The notes under the pieces are model-generated. The model was given only the letters and a program-made list of their open reading frames with translations, was not told where the DNA came from and ran no database searches. Shown here in pieces: positions 1-7,444 of a stretch of 14,204 bases of DNA (positions are counted from its first letter, which is position 1; each line of letters starts with the position of its first letter). The translations under genes were made by a program, and so were the position numbers. Source of the stretch: Oscillospiraceae bacterium. Its GTDB lineage: Bacteria > Bacillota > Clostridia > UMGS1810. Location of the stretch: positions 1-14,204 of the forward strand of contig JALEIO010000137.1 of the NCBI GenBank assembly GCA_022769845.1, read 5' to 3'.

Positions 1-1890
1 GCAGACAGCTTCGTTTACAACCGCTACGCGGCGCATTTTTGTAGTTCTGTCAGGCATTCTGAATTCTTTTTCGGTATATGTGATTGCTCCGTAGGGACAA
101 ACCTTTTCGCAAGTTGAACAGCCGTTGCACATCATTTCGTCGGAGTGAGCAACGCACGGATTACCCGTAAGCTTATCTTTGCATAAAAGACCTATAACCT
201 TTGACGCCGCCGCGCCCGCCTGCGATACCGTTTCGGGTATATCCTTCGGACCTTGGCACGTTCCTGAAAGGAACACTCCGGCGGTGGGACTTTCAACAGG
301 ACGAAGCTTGGGGTGAGCCTCGGTGAAAAAGTCGTTTGTATCCATACTTGCAGTCAGCATTGTCGCAAGCGGACGCGCCGATTTGTCAGGCTCTATTGCC
401 GCGGCAAGAACAACAAGGTCAGCGTCGATATGCAGCTGTTTTCCGTCCAAAAGGTCAGAAGCCTGAACCTTAAGCTTGCCGTTTTCGGGCGATACCTTTC
501 CAACCATACCTTTTATATAATGCACGCCGTATTCTTCAACCGCGCGTCTGTAAAATTCGTCAAAGTTTTTACCCGGTGTACGAACGTCAATATAGAAAAC
601 ATAAACGTCGGTATCAGGATATTTGTCGCGGATAAGCATAGCGTGCTTTGCAGTATACATACAGCATATTTTTGAGCAGTATTCTTTGCCCTTTTGCGCG
701 CAGGCTTCGCAGCGCGAACCGACACACTGAACAAACACTATTGTATGCGGATGCGTTTTGTCGGACGGTCTTAAAAGCGTGCCGCCGGTAGGTCCTGCCG
801 CGTTCATAAGACGTTCAAGCTCAAGCGAGGTGATAACGTCTTTTGACTGCGAATATGCAAATTCATCAAATTTATCCATTGAAATTGGGTTAAATCCTGT
901 TGCGGCAACAATCGCGCCGTAGCGTTCGGTGAAAAATTCGTCCTTTGCTTTGTAGTCTATTGCGCCGGCGGTGCAAACCTTTGAGCATACGCCGCATTTG
1001 CCGGTTTTAAGCATCATACAGTAGTTCGGGTCGATGGTTGCAACCTTCGGAACTGCCTGCGCAAATGGAATATAAATTGCACTTCTGTTGTCCATACCAA
1101 GGTTAAATTCGTTGGGAACCTTCTTTTGAGGACATTTTTCCGTGCAGGCTCCGCAGCCTGTGCATACGTCCTCTTTAACATATCGCGCCTTGCGTTTTAC
1201 GGTAACTTCAAAATTACCCACAAAGCCTTTAATATCCGTAACTTCGGAGTATGAGAAAATTCTTATTTTTTCGTTTTGAGCTACGTCCACCATTTTAGGC
1301 GTTAAAATGCAAGCGGCGCAGTCAAGGGTAGGAAATGTTTTGTCAAGCTGTGCCATTTTTCCGCCGATTGTCGGTTTGGTTTCCACAATATCAACTTCAA
1401 AGCCGGCGTCGGCAATATCAAGCGCGGTTTGAATACCCGCAATACCGCCGCCAATAACAAGCGCGCGTTTTGTAACGGGGCTTTCTCCCGGGGTAAGCGG
1501 TGCGTTAAGGTTAACCTTTGCAACAGCCGCTTTTGCGAGAATAATAGCTTTTTCGGTGCCGACAGGCATTTCTTTGTGAACCCACGAACACTGTTCGCGG
1601 ATGTTTGCAATCTCAACCATATAAGGGTTAAGACCTGCTGCGGCAGCCGTTTTTCTAAAAGTTGCCTCGTGCATACGGGGCGAGCAGGAGCAGACAACAA
1701 TGCCTGTTAAGCTATGCTCTTTTACGGCATTTTTTATCATTTCCTGTCCTGCCTGGGAACACATATATTGATAATCGGTGGAGAAAACAACACCGGGCTC
1801 GTCTTTAAGTGCGTCTGCGACAGCCTTAACGTCTACCGTTCCTGCGATGTTCGTTCCGCAGTGACAGACAAAAACTCCAATTCTTTGCAT
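1..1890 (-). CDS. hdrA: HdrA-like flavin/iron-sulfur subunit of a heterodisulfide reductase-type complex (3' end cut by window edge)
   Basis: The frame is open from ATG at 1890 to the left edge, giving 630 visible residues. HdrA carries the electron-bifurcating FAD and passes electrons from a donor module to HdrBC. Visible parts in order are an N-terminal domain with Cys9, Cys11 and a VVCSCSPRMHEATF segment (residues 65-78), then a Rossmann motif GGGIAG (147-152) with an acidic strand end at Glu170. The HdrA hallmark DCAACILTPKM (190-200) follows. Iron-sulfur motifs are Cys243/246/249/253, Cys291/299/302/306 and a C-terminal ferredoxin motif Cys588/591/594/598. Cys630 is the last visible residue and probably opens a second C-terminal ferredoxin motif, so roughly 20-40 residues are missing unless a domain is fused. 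An AAGGAG site lies 9 nt before the start. The gene is the last visible one of mdh-fumC-hdrB-hdrC-hdrA, 16 nt after hdrC. The family call is firm; the physiological electron partners are unknown. Confidence 0.93.
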   Translation of the reverse strand, partial: MQRIGVFVCHCGTNIAGTVDVKAVADALKDEPGVVFSTDYQYMCSQAGQEMIKNAVKEHSLTGIVVCSCSPRMHEATFRKTAAAAGLNPYMVEIANIREQCSWVHKEMPVGTEKAIILAKAAVAKVNLNAPLTPGESPVTKRALVIGGGIAGIQTALDIADAGFEVDIVETKPTIGGKMAQLDKTFPTLDCAACILTPKMVDVAQNEKIRIFSYSEVTDIKGFVGNFEVTVKRKARYVKEDVCTGCGACTEKCPQKKVPNEFNLGMDNRSAIYIPFAQAVPKVATIDPNYCMMLKTGKCGVCSKVCTAGAIDYKAKDEFFTERYGAIVAATGFNPISMDKFDEFAYSQSKDVITSLELERLMNAAGPTGGTLLRPSDKTHPHTIVFVQCVGSRCEACAQKGKEYCSKICCMYTAKHAMLIRDKYPDTDVYVFYIDVRTPGKNFDEFYRRAVEEYGVHYIKGMVGKVSPENGKLKVQASDLLDGKQLHIDADLVVLAAAIEPDKSARPLATMLTASMDTNDFFTEAHPKLRPVESPTAGVFLSGTCQGPKDIPETVSQAGAAASKVIGLLCKDKLTGNPCVAHSDEMMCNGCSTCEKVCPYGAITYTEKEFRMPDRTTKMRRVAVVNEAVC

Positions 1891-1906
1891 TGTTTGCTTC
1901 TCCTTT

Positions 1907-2293
1907 CTATTTTGAATATTTCCTTAATGCGCTCATAATTGCCTGTTGAGGCATATCATCGTCAATAAGCTTCGGAATGTCGTTCGCGGTAAGATGATTT
2001 GCGCCTTTTTGGCGAATAACGCAAAGCCTTAAAGCCTCGATAAGCTTTGCAGGCTCAACGCCTCTCGGACAGCGGTCAACGCAGGCAAAGCACGAAAGGC
2101 ATTTATAGATTGAATTTGATTTCATAAGCTCGTCAATTTCGCCGTTTTCCACCATATATACAAACTGATGAGGATGATATTCCATTTCGTCATATGACGG
2201 ACAAGTTGCCGAGCATTTTCCGCAGCGCATACATTTTTTCGGGTTAACGCCCGACATACGGATAATCTGGTCTTTTAAATTTTTATTCTGCAT
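1907..2293 (-). CDS. hdrC: HdrC-like two-[4Fe-4S] ferredoxin subunit
   Basis: A 128-residue soluble iron-sulfur protein that in Hdr complexes relays electrons from HdrA to HdrB. It has two ferredoxin motifs, CMRCGKCSATCP (Cys21/24/27/31) and CLSCFACVDRCPRG (Cys65/68/71/75). The spacing and the short helical C-terminal tail fit HdrC. Two adjacent ATG codons (2296 and 2293) are possible starts. The GGAGG site ends 3 nt before the first and 6 nt before the second, so 2293 is preferred; only one Met differs. The start lies inside the 3' end of hdrB (stop at 2283-2285), an 11-nt overlap that suggests translational coupling and equal amounts of the two subunits. hdrA follows after 16 nt. Confidence 0.93.
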   Translation of the reverse strand: MQNKNLKDQIIRMSGVNPKKCMRCGKCSATCPSYDEMEYHPHQFVYMVENGEIDELMKSNSIYKCLSCFACVDRCPRGVEPAKLIEALRLCVIRQKGANHLTANDIPKLIDDDMPQQAIMSALRKYSK

Positions 2294-3089
2294 CATTGTC
2301 CTCCTTTACGCCGAGCGCCTCTGCCAAAAGCTCTGTAAAGTATACAACGGGAACGCTGCTGTTATTTTTAACAAGATTGTATTTGCAAAGAGGACACGCG
2401 GTAACAATGGTATCCGCACCGTTTGCCTTGGCACTGTCGGATACTTGATTGGATTTCTTTTTTGCGCTCTCCTTATCCTCAAGCGCAACATATCCGCCGC
2501 AGCACTCGTTTCTCATAGAATAAATAACAGGCTCTGCGCCGAGCGCTTTTATAAAATCCTCCATAATTGTGGGATTTTCAACGTCGTCAAACTCCATAAC
2601 ATTGCCGGGACGAAGCAGCATACAGCCGTAGTACGCCGCAACTTTTCTTCCTGTAAGCGGATTTTTAACCGCCGCTTTGATTTTGTCAAATCCAACAACG
2701 TCCTTTAAAATTTCAAGATAATGATAAACCTCGGTTTCGCCGTTGTAAGGCTCGCTTCCGTCTTTGTCCTGCGACATATAAAGATTTACCTTTTGAGCAA
2801 AATCACTGTTGGTTTTCATTTCGTAATTTGTCTGTTTTATTACATTGTGACAGGCTGAACACACCGTAACCAAAGGTTGAGAAGCTTCTTTTGCCGCTTT
2901 AAGCGCGCGGACGCTCGGAAGCTTTGAGGCAACCTCGTCCTTTGCGCTTATAAATACGCCGCCGCAGCACTGCCAATCCTCTATTTCGCACATTTCAACA
3001 CCGAGAATCTGCGCGCATTTGCGGGCGTAATAATCAAGCTTTTTAGCCTTTGTTCGGAGGGTGCAGCCGGGAAAATAACTAACCTTCAT
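2283..3089 (-). CDS. hdrB: HdrB-like CCG-domain subunit with noncubane iron-sulfur cluster ligands
   Basis: A 268-residue protein with two CCG domains. In methanogen HdrB these bind two noncubane [4Fe-4S] clusters that reduce a disulfide. The ligand set is complete: Cys9, Cys41-Cys42 (QCCGG), Cys77 and Cys80 (CSACH) in the first half; Cys156 (YYGC), Cys196-Cys197 (ECCGG), Cys232 and Cys235 (CPLC) in the second. This makes catalytic competence likely. The natural electron acceptor in a bacterium without CoM/CoB is unknown; a thiol/disulfide or a partner flavoprotein are both possible. A GGAGGT site sits 5-6 nt before the ATG. The gene is 47 nt downstream of fumC with no terminator visible between them, and its stop overlaps the hdrC start. 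CCG domains also occur in SdhE, GlpC and LutA, but adjacency to HdrC and HdrA favours HdrB. Confidence 0.94.
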   Translation of the reverse strand: MKVSYFPGCTLRTKAKKLDYYARKCAQILGVEMCEIEDWQCCGGVFISAKDEVASKLPSVRALKAAKEASQPLVTVCSACHNVIKQTNYEMKTNSDFAQKVNLYMSQDKDGSEPYNGETEVYHYLEILKDVVGFDKIKAAVKNPLTGRKVAAYYGCMLLRPGNVMEFDDVENPTIMEDFIKALGAEPVIYSMRNECCGGYVALEDKESAKKKSNQVSDSAKANGADTIVTACPLCKYNLVKNNSSVPVVYFTELLAEALGVKEDNDAE

Positions 3090-3136
3090 CTTTTACCTCC
3101 AAATATACTTATTCAAACTTGTCAAAACGACTTTTA

Positions 3137-4513
3137 TCAAACCATTTGTTCAGGGTGGAACACCTCGTCAAATTTTTCTGCCGTCAAAAAGCCGAGTTCA
3201 ACGCAGGCTTGTTTTAAAGAAATGTTATCCTTGAAGGCTTTTTTTGCCGTTTTTGCGGCATTTTCATATCCGATATACGGGTTAAGCGCCGTAACAAGCA
3301 TAAGCGAATTGTGAAGATTATGATACATTTTGTCTTTATTGGCGGTAATTCCGACAGCACAGTTGTCGTTGAACGAAACAATAGCTTCTGCAAGAAGACG
3401 AGCCGACTGCAAGAAGTTGTATGCCGCAACGGGCATAAATACGTTAAGTTCAAAGTTTCCCTGCGATGCGGCAATAGATACCGCCGCGTCATTGCCCATA
3501 ACCTGAACCGCAACCATTGTAACCGCCTCGCACTGAGTGGGGTTAACCTTGCCCGGCATTATAGACGAGCCCGGTTCGTTTTCAGGAATGTGAATTTCGC
3601 CGAGACCGTCTCTCGGACCGGACGCAAGCCAGCGCACATCATTTGCGATTTTAAGCATATCGCAGGCAGTAGCCTTTATTGCTCCGTGAGCAAAAACAAG
3701 CTCGTCTTTTGAGGTAAGAGCGTGGAACTTATTTTCAGCGGTAACAAATTTTTTGCCTGTTAAAATTTCAACCTTTTTTGCAACCAATTCGGAAAATCCT
3801 TTAGGAGCGTTAAGACCTGTGCCTACGGCTGTGCCGCCGAGTGCAAGCTCGTAAAGCGGTTTAACAGACATTTTAAGAAGCTCGACGTCTTTTTCAAGAC
3901 TGGCTCTCCAGCCTGAAATTTCCTGGCTGAATTTAATCGGTGTTGCGTCCTGAAGATGAGTACGGCCGGATTTTACAATACCCTCGTTTTCAGCCTCAAG
4001 CTTTTTAAAAGTAGCTATAAGCTTTTCAACAGCGGGAATAAGCTTATCTTCAATAGCGATAACTGCCGAAATATGCATAGCAGTCGGGAAGGTATCGTTT
4101 GATGACTGACTCATATTAATGTCATCGTTGGGGTGGCAAAGCTTCGAGCCTGCAAGCTGGTTTGCGCGGTTTGCAATAACCTCGTTTGCATTCATATTTG
4201 ACTGTGTGCCCGAACCTGTCTGCCAAACAACAAGCGGAAAATGTCCGTTAAGCTCGCCCGAAATAACCTCGTCGCACGCTTTTTTAATATCTTCTAATTT
4301 TTCAGCCGTCATTTTTTCGGGTTTAAGCTCGGCATTAGCCATAGCCGCCGCTTTTTTCAATATTCCGAACGCGTGTGTGATTTCGCGCGGCATAGTTTCA
4401 ATATCTACGCCTATTTTAAAGTTTTCGTGACTCCTTTGAGTCTGCGCCGCCCAAAGACGGTCGGCAGGAACTTTCATTTCGCCCATAGAATCGTGTTCAA
4501 TACGGTATTCCAT
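3137..4513 (-). CDS. fumC: class II fumarate hydratase
   Basis: A 458-residue iron-independent fumarase that interconverts malate and fumarate in the cytoplasm. The fumarase/aspartase signature GSSIMPGKVNP is at residues 315-325 on the catalytic loop. SGTQSNMN (101-108), SQSSNDTFPT (135-144) and GRTHLQDATP (183-192, with the active-site His) are the other conserved blocks. Length is close to the usual 460-470 residues. TGSGTQSNMN, GRTHLQDATP and the C-terminal region fit fumarase better than aspartase, argininosuccinate lyase or adenylosuccinate lyase. An AAGGTGG site precedes the ATG. It starts 17 nt after the dehydrogenase gene and is followed 47 nt later by hdrB, so it is almost certainly co-transcribed with both. 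Class II fumarases tolerate oxygen, unlike the iron-sulfur class I enzymes common in anaerobes. Confidence 0.96.
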   Translation of the reverse strand: MEYRIEHDSMGEMKVPADRLWAAQTQRSHENFKIGVDIETMPREITHAFGILKKAAAMANAELKPEKMTAEKLEDIKKACDEVISGELNGHFPLVVWQTGSGTQSNMNANEVIANRANQLAGSKLCHPNDDINMSQSSNDTFPTAMHISAVIAIEDKLIPAVEKLIATFKKLEAENEGIVKSGRTHLQDATPIKFSQEISGWRASLEKDVELLKMSVKPLYELALGGTAVGTGLNAPKGFSELVAKKVEILTGKKFVTAENKFHALTSKDELVFAHGAIKATACDMLKIANDVRWLASGPRDGLGEIHIPENEPGSSIMPGKVNPTQCEAVTMVAVQVMGNDAAVSIAASQGNFELNVFMPVAAYNFLQSARLLAEAIVSFNDNCAVGITANKDKMYHNLHNSLMLVTALNPYIGYENAAKTAKKAFKDNISLKQACVELGFLTAEKFDEVFHPEQMV

Positions 4514-4530
4514 TTAAATTTCCACCTTTC

Positions 4531-5484
4531 TTATATGTCAAGATTTTTGATTACTTCTTTTAAAGTGTCCGCGCTGTGACGAAGCTTTGCAATTTCATCT
4601 TCGGTAAGCGATACGTTAACCTTGCCGCGTACACCGTTGTGACCAATCATATTTACTGTGCTTAAGCATACGTCGTCAATGCCGTATTCGCCGTGCATCA
4701 TTGTAGATACAGTCATAGTTGTGTCAATGCCGCTCAAAATGCACTTGCAGATGTGGCAAACCGAAACGGAAACAGCATAGAAGGTTGCGCCCTTGCGCGC
4801 AATAACACGTCCGCCTGATTTTCTTACATACTGCTCGATTTCTTCCAAATCAAGCTCGGGGCTTGAAATTCCGGGAGTTGTGATAAGCTTGTGACATTCT
4901 GAAATCGGCACGTTTGAAATGTTTGCAACCGACCATGGAATAAACGACGAATCGCCGTGCTCGCCGAAAACATAAGCGTGAACATTGCTCTGATTGATGT
5001 TATAATATTCCGAAAGCCTTGCACGAAGGCGCGCGGTATCCAAAATTGTACCCGAGCCGATAATGTGGTTTTCGGGAATTTTTGAGAATTTGTGGAACGT
5101 ATAGGTTAAGATGTCAACAGGGTTGCTGACGATTATATATATAGCGTTCGGTGCGTAATTTGTGATTTCGGGGATGATTTCTTTTGTGATGTTAACGTTT
5201 GTCTGTGCAAGCTCCAATCTTGTCTGACCGGGTTTTCTTGCAATGCCCGATGTTAAAATTACGATGTCCGAATTTACAGCGTCGCGGTAGTCGCCGGCAT
5301 AAATTGAGCCGCCGCCGCAAAACGGGGTGCCCTGTCTAATGTCAAGAGCCTCTCCGAGCGCCTTTTCGTTGTTGATGTCAATCATAACAATTTCGGATGC
5401 GATTCCCATTACGGTAAGCGTATAAGCAATGGTGGAGCCTACGCTGCCCGTTCCTACGATAGATATTTTGTTCATAATTTTCAT
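4531..5484 (-). CDS. mdh: NAD-dependent malate/lactate dehydrogenase family protein, probably malate dehydrogenase
   Basis: A 317-residue 2-hydroxyacid dehydrogenase. Numbering from the chosen start: Rossmann motif GTGSVG (11-16); Asp36 at the end of the second strand, which favours NAD over NADP; catalytic Arg89, Asp149, Arg152 and His176 (GEHGDSS). Overall the sequence resembles L-lactate dehydrogenases, including GEHGDS and the KGATFYAV segment. However, the specificity loop reads IARKPGQTR with Arg83 where lactate dehydrogenases have Gln102. That Gln/Arg position is the classic lactate/malate switch, so oxaloacetate/malate is the likelier substrate pair. An upstream ATG at 5496 is in frame, but no purine-rich site precedes it; AAAGGTG lies between it and the ATG at 5484. 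An ATG at 5475 is also possible. First gene of the fumC-hdrBCA operon, downstream of a promoter and a Rex-like operator. An automatic label of lactate dehydrogenase would be understandable. Confidence 0.85.
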   Translation of the reverse strand: MKIMNKISIVGTGSVGSTIAYTLTVMGIASEIVMIDINNEKALGEALDIRQGTPFCGGGSIYAGDYRDAVNSDIVILTSGIARKPGQTRLELAQTNVNITKEIIPEITNYAPNAIYIIVSNPVDILTYTFHKFSKIPENHIIGSGTILDTARLRARLSEYYNINQSNVHAYVFGEHGDSSFIPWSVANISNVPISECHKLITTPGISSPELDLEEIEQYVRKSGGRVIARKGATFYAVSVSVCHICKCILSGIDTTMTVSTMMHGEYGIDDVCLSTVNMIGHNGVRGKVNVSLTEDEIAKLRHSADTLKEVIKNLDI

Positions 5485-5529
5485 TACACCTTTCATTGTA
5501 GATTTGTATGCAATCTTATTTGATTAACA

Positions 5530-5547
5530 TTGTCAATTTTTTAACAA
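5530..5547. promoter_or_regulatory. probable Rex (NADH/NAD+ sensor) operator
   Basis: The 18-bp dyad reads TTGTCAATTTTTTAACAA, which matches the clostridial Rex consensus TTGTTAANNNNTTAACAA at 13 of the 14 defined positions. It lies between the predicted transcription start (near 5564) and the dehydrogenase ATG, a position where bound repressor would block transcription. Rex is released when NADH is high, and in Clostridia it commonly controls fermentation dehydrogenases and other NADH-consuming routes. The motif match is seen in the sequence; binding by Rex is inferred, and no rex gene is in this window. Confidence 0.7.
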
Positions 5548-5570
5548 TATAAAATAATGCTACTTTACAA

Positions 5571-5599
5571 ATTATATCATATTTCTACTTATATTGCAA
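5571..5599 (-). promoter_or_regulatory. sigma-A promoter of the mdh-fumC-hdrBCA operon
   Basis: On the minus strand TTGCAA (5599-5594) and TATAAT (5576-5571) are separated by 17 bp. A TG one base upstream of the -10 makes it an extended -10 promoter. Transcription should begin near 5564, giving a leader of about 80 nt that contains the Rex-like dyad. Confidence 0.72.
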
Positions 5600-5681
5600 T
5601 CATATTTTTGGTATATCGTATTATATTTAGAGATATATCAAGATATAAATTGAAATTTAAAAATTTTTAGTGCATTTTGTC

Positions 5682-5716
5682 AAAAAAGCGTTCTCCAATT
5701 TCGGAGAACGCTTTTT
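5682..5716 (-). terminator. intrinsic terminator after pckA
   Basis: A perfect 14-bp stem (arms 5683-5696 and 5703-5716) around a 6-nt loop contains GCGTTCTCC/GGAGAACGC and ends in a T run on the minus strand. It begins about 15 nt after the pckA stop. The opposite strand also has a T run, so it may work in both directions. It separates pckA from the downstream mdh operon, which then needs its own promoter. Confidence 0.9.
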
Positions 5717-5731
5717 GTACTTATAAATTTA

Positions 5732-7336
5732 TTATTTCTGCGGACCTGCGCTTACTAAAGCTTTGCCTGCCGCATTGCCCTCGTATTTTGCAAAATTCTT
5801 GATAAATCTGCCGGCCAAATCCTTTGCTTTTTCCTCCCATTCGGAAGCACTTGCATAGGTATCTCTCGGGTCAAGAATGTTTTTGTCAACGCCGGGAAGC
5901 TCTGTGGGAACTTCAAAGTTGAAATACGGAATTTTCTTTGTCGGAGCGTTTTTGATATCTCCGTTTAAGATAGCGTCAATAATACCTCTTGTGTCGCGGA
6001 TTGAAATACGTTTGCCCGTACCGTTCCAGCCGGTGTTTACAAGGTATGCCTTTGCGCCGCTCTTTTGCATTTTCTTAACGAGTTCTTCAGCATATTTTGT
6101 AGGATGGAGCTCCAAAAATGCCTGACCGAAGCAAGCCGAGAATGTCGGTGTGGGTTCGGTAATTCCTCTTTCAGTTCCCGCAAGCTTTGCGGTAAAGCCC
6201 GAAAGGAAATAATACTGCGTCTGCTCGGGTGTGAGTATCGAAACAGGCGGAAGTACTCCGAATGCGTCTGCCGACAGGAAGATTACGTTTTTAGCGTCGG
6301 GAGCTGCCGAAACAGGACGTACAATATTTTTGATATGGTTAATCGGATAAGATACACGCGTATTTTCTGTTACGCTCTTATCGTCAAAGTCAATTTTGCC
6401 GTCTTTGTCAAGTGTAACGTTTTCTAAAAGTGCGTTACGCTTAATAGCATTGTAAATATCAGGCTCGGACTCTTTGTCGAGGTTAATAACCTTTGCATAG
6501 CAGCCGCCCTCGAAGTTGAATACGCCGTTATCGTCCCAGCCGTGCTCGTCATCGCCTATAAGAAGACGCTTGGGGTCGGTGGAAAGAGTTGTTTTTCCTG
6601 TGCCCGAAAGACCGAAAAAGATTGCTGTGTTTTTGCCGTCCATATCGGTGTTTGCCGAGCAGTGCATAGACGCGATACCCTTAAGGGGCAGATAGTAGTT
6701 CATCATAGAGAACATACCTTTTTTCATTTCGCCGCCGTACCAAGTGTTTACAATAACCTGCTCGCGGCTTGTGATATTGAACATTACTGCGGTTTCAGAG
6801 TTTAAGCCAAGCTCTTTGTAATTTTCAACTTTAGCTTTTGAAGCGTTGTAAACAACAAAGTCAGGCTCAAAGTTTTCAAGCTCTTCAGCGGTAGGCTGTA
6901 TGAACATATTTGTAACAAAGTGAGCCTGCCAAGCAACCTCAACAATAAATCTGATTGCCATACGGGTGTCTTTGTTTGTGCCGCAGAAAGCGTCAACAAC
7001 AAAAAGTCTTTTGTTTGAAAGCTCTTTGAGCGCAATGTCTTTAACAGCTTCCCATGCCTCTTTTGAAGCGGGATGGTTGTCGTTCTTGTACTCGTCGCTT
7101 GTCCACCAAACAGTGTCTTTGGAGTTTTCGTCCATAACAATAAATTTATCTTTCGGAGAACGACCGGTGTAAACACCTGTCATAACGTTAACTGCGCCGA
7201 GCTCACTTACCTGACCTTTTTCAAAGCCTTCAAGGTTAGATTTTGTTTCTTCCTCAAACAGCATATCGTAAGAGGGATTGCGTACAATTTCGGTTGTGCC
7301 GGAAATGCCATACTTGCTTAAATCAATTTTTGCCAT
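5732..7336 (-). CDS. pckA: ATP-dependent phosphoenolpyruvate carboxykinase
   Basis: A 534-residue enzyme interconverting oxaloacetate + ATP with PEP + CO2 + ADP. The ATP-type kinase P-loop GLSGTGKTT is at 242-250 (Lys248, Thr249). The metal-binding and catalytic stretch GDDEHGW starts at 261 (Asp262). Substrate-binding residues are seen in GRSPKDKF (Arg59 onward) and WYGGEMKKG (Tyr200, Lys205/206), with a metal-ligand His225 in SMHCSANTD. Length matches the ATP-PckA family; the GTP family differs in length and motifs. An AAGGAGAGG site lies just before the ATG. It is monocistronic by its terminator. In anaerobes that make C4 acids the reaction often runs toward oxaloacetate, conserving ATP; the adjacent malate dehydrogenase and fumarase genes make that direction plausible here, but gluconeogenesis cannot be excluded. 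Confidence 0.97.
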   Translation of the reverse strand: MAKIDLSKYGISGTTEIVRNPSYDMLFEEETKSNLEGFEKGQVSELGAVNVMTGVYTGRSPKDKFIVMDENSKDTVWWTSDEYKNDNHPASKEAWEAVKDIALKELSNKRLFVVDAFCGTNKDTRMAIRFIVEVAWQAHFVTNMFIQPTAEELENFEPDFVVYNASKAKVENYKELGLNSETAVMFNITSREQVIVNTWYGGEMKKGMFSMMNYYLPLKGIASMHCSANTDMDGKNTAIFFGLSGTGKTTLSTDPKRLLIGDDEHGWDDNGVFNFEGGCYAKVINLDKESEPDIYNAIKRNALLENVTLDKDGKIDFDDKSVTENTRVSYPINHIKNIVRPVSAAPDAKNVIFLSADAFGVLPPVSILTPEQTQYYFLSGFTAKLAGTERGITEPTPTFSACFGQAFLELHPTKYAEELVKKMQKSGAKAYLVNTGWNGTGKRISIRDTRGIIDAILNGDIKNAPTKKIPYFNFEVPTELPGVDKNILDPRDTYASASEWEEKAKDLAGRFIKNFAKYEGNAAGKALVSAGPQK

Positions 7337-7444
7337 TTTGATTACCTCTCCTTCATATTGTAAAACAATTATTTTTGCAAAATTAATTGCAATGATAAAA
7401 ACCTGTGTTAATTTTTAAGCATAATGCTTTTTACTATTATGGAT
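7337..7444. other. AT-rich leader region between tRNA-Leu and pckA with two short dyads
   Basis: About 108 nt with no gene. It holds the pckA ribosome binding site, TTGTAAAACAA at 7358-7368, and TTGCAA-N6-TTGCAA at 7375-7392. I could not find a convincing promoter for pckA here; read-through from the tRNA-Leu promoter is possible because no terminator with a T run follows the tRNA. Neither dyad matches a regulator I can name with confidence. Confidence 0.4.

Noticed and set aside
1318..1320. Possible selenocysteine in the HdrA DCxxC motif, as in some methanogens
   Set aside because: The codons are TGC for cysteine; there is no in-frame TGA here.
3311..4579. Plus-strand open frames opposite fumC
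   Set aside because: They mirror the fumC reading frame and lack start signals; fumC is unambiguous.
5485..5496. Upstream ATG at 5496 for the dehydrogenase
   Set aside because: No purine-rich site precedes it, and the apparent ribosome binding site lies between it and the next ATG at 5484.
5877..7321. Several plus-strand open frames opposite pckA
   Set aside because: They are antisense shadows of a strongly conserved enzyme gene, with Cys-rich or biased composition and no independent start signals.
7363..7368. TACAAT on the minus strand as the pckA -10 element
   Set aside because: Transcription would begin inside the ribosome binding site, and no -35 is present at 16-18 bp.
7399..7420. A second Rex-like site (GTGTTAATTTTTAAGCA) upstream of pckA
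   Set aside because: The right half matches the consensus at only about half of its positions, so it is not distinguishable from AT-rich background.
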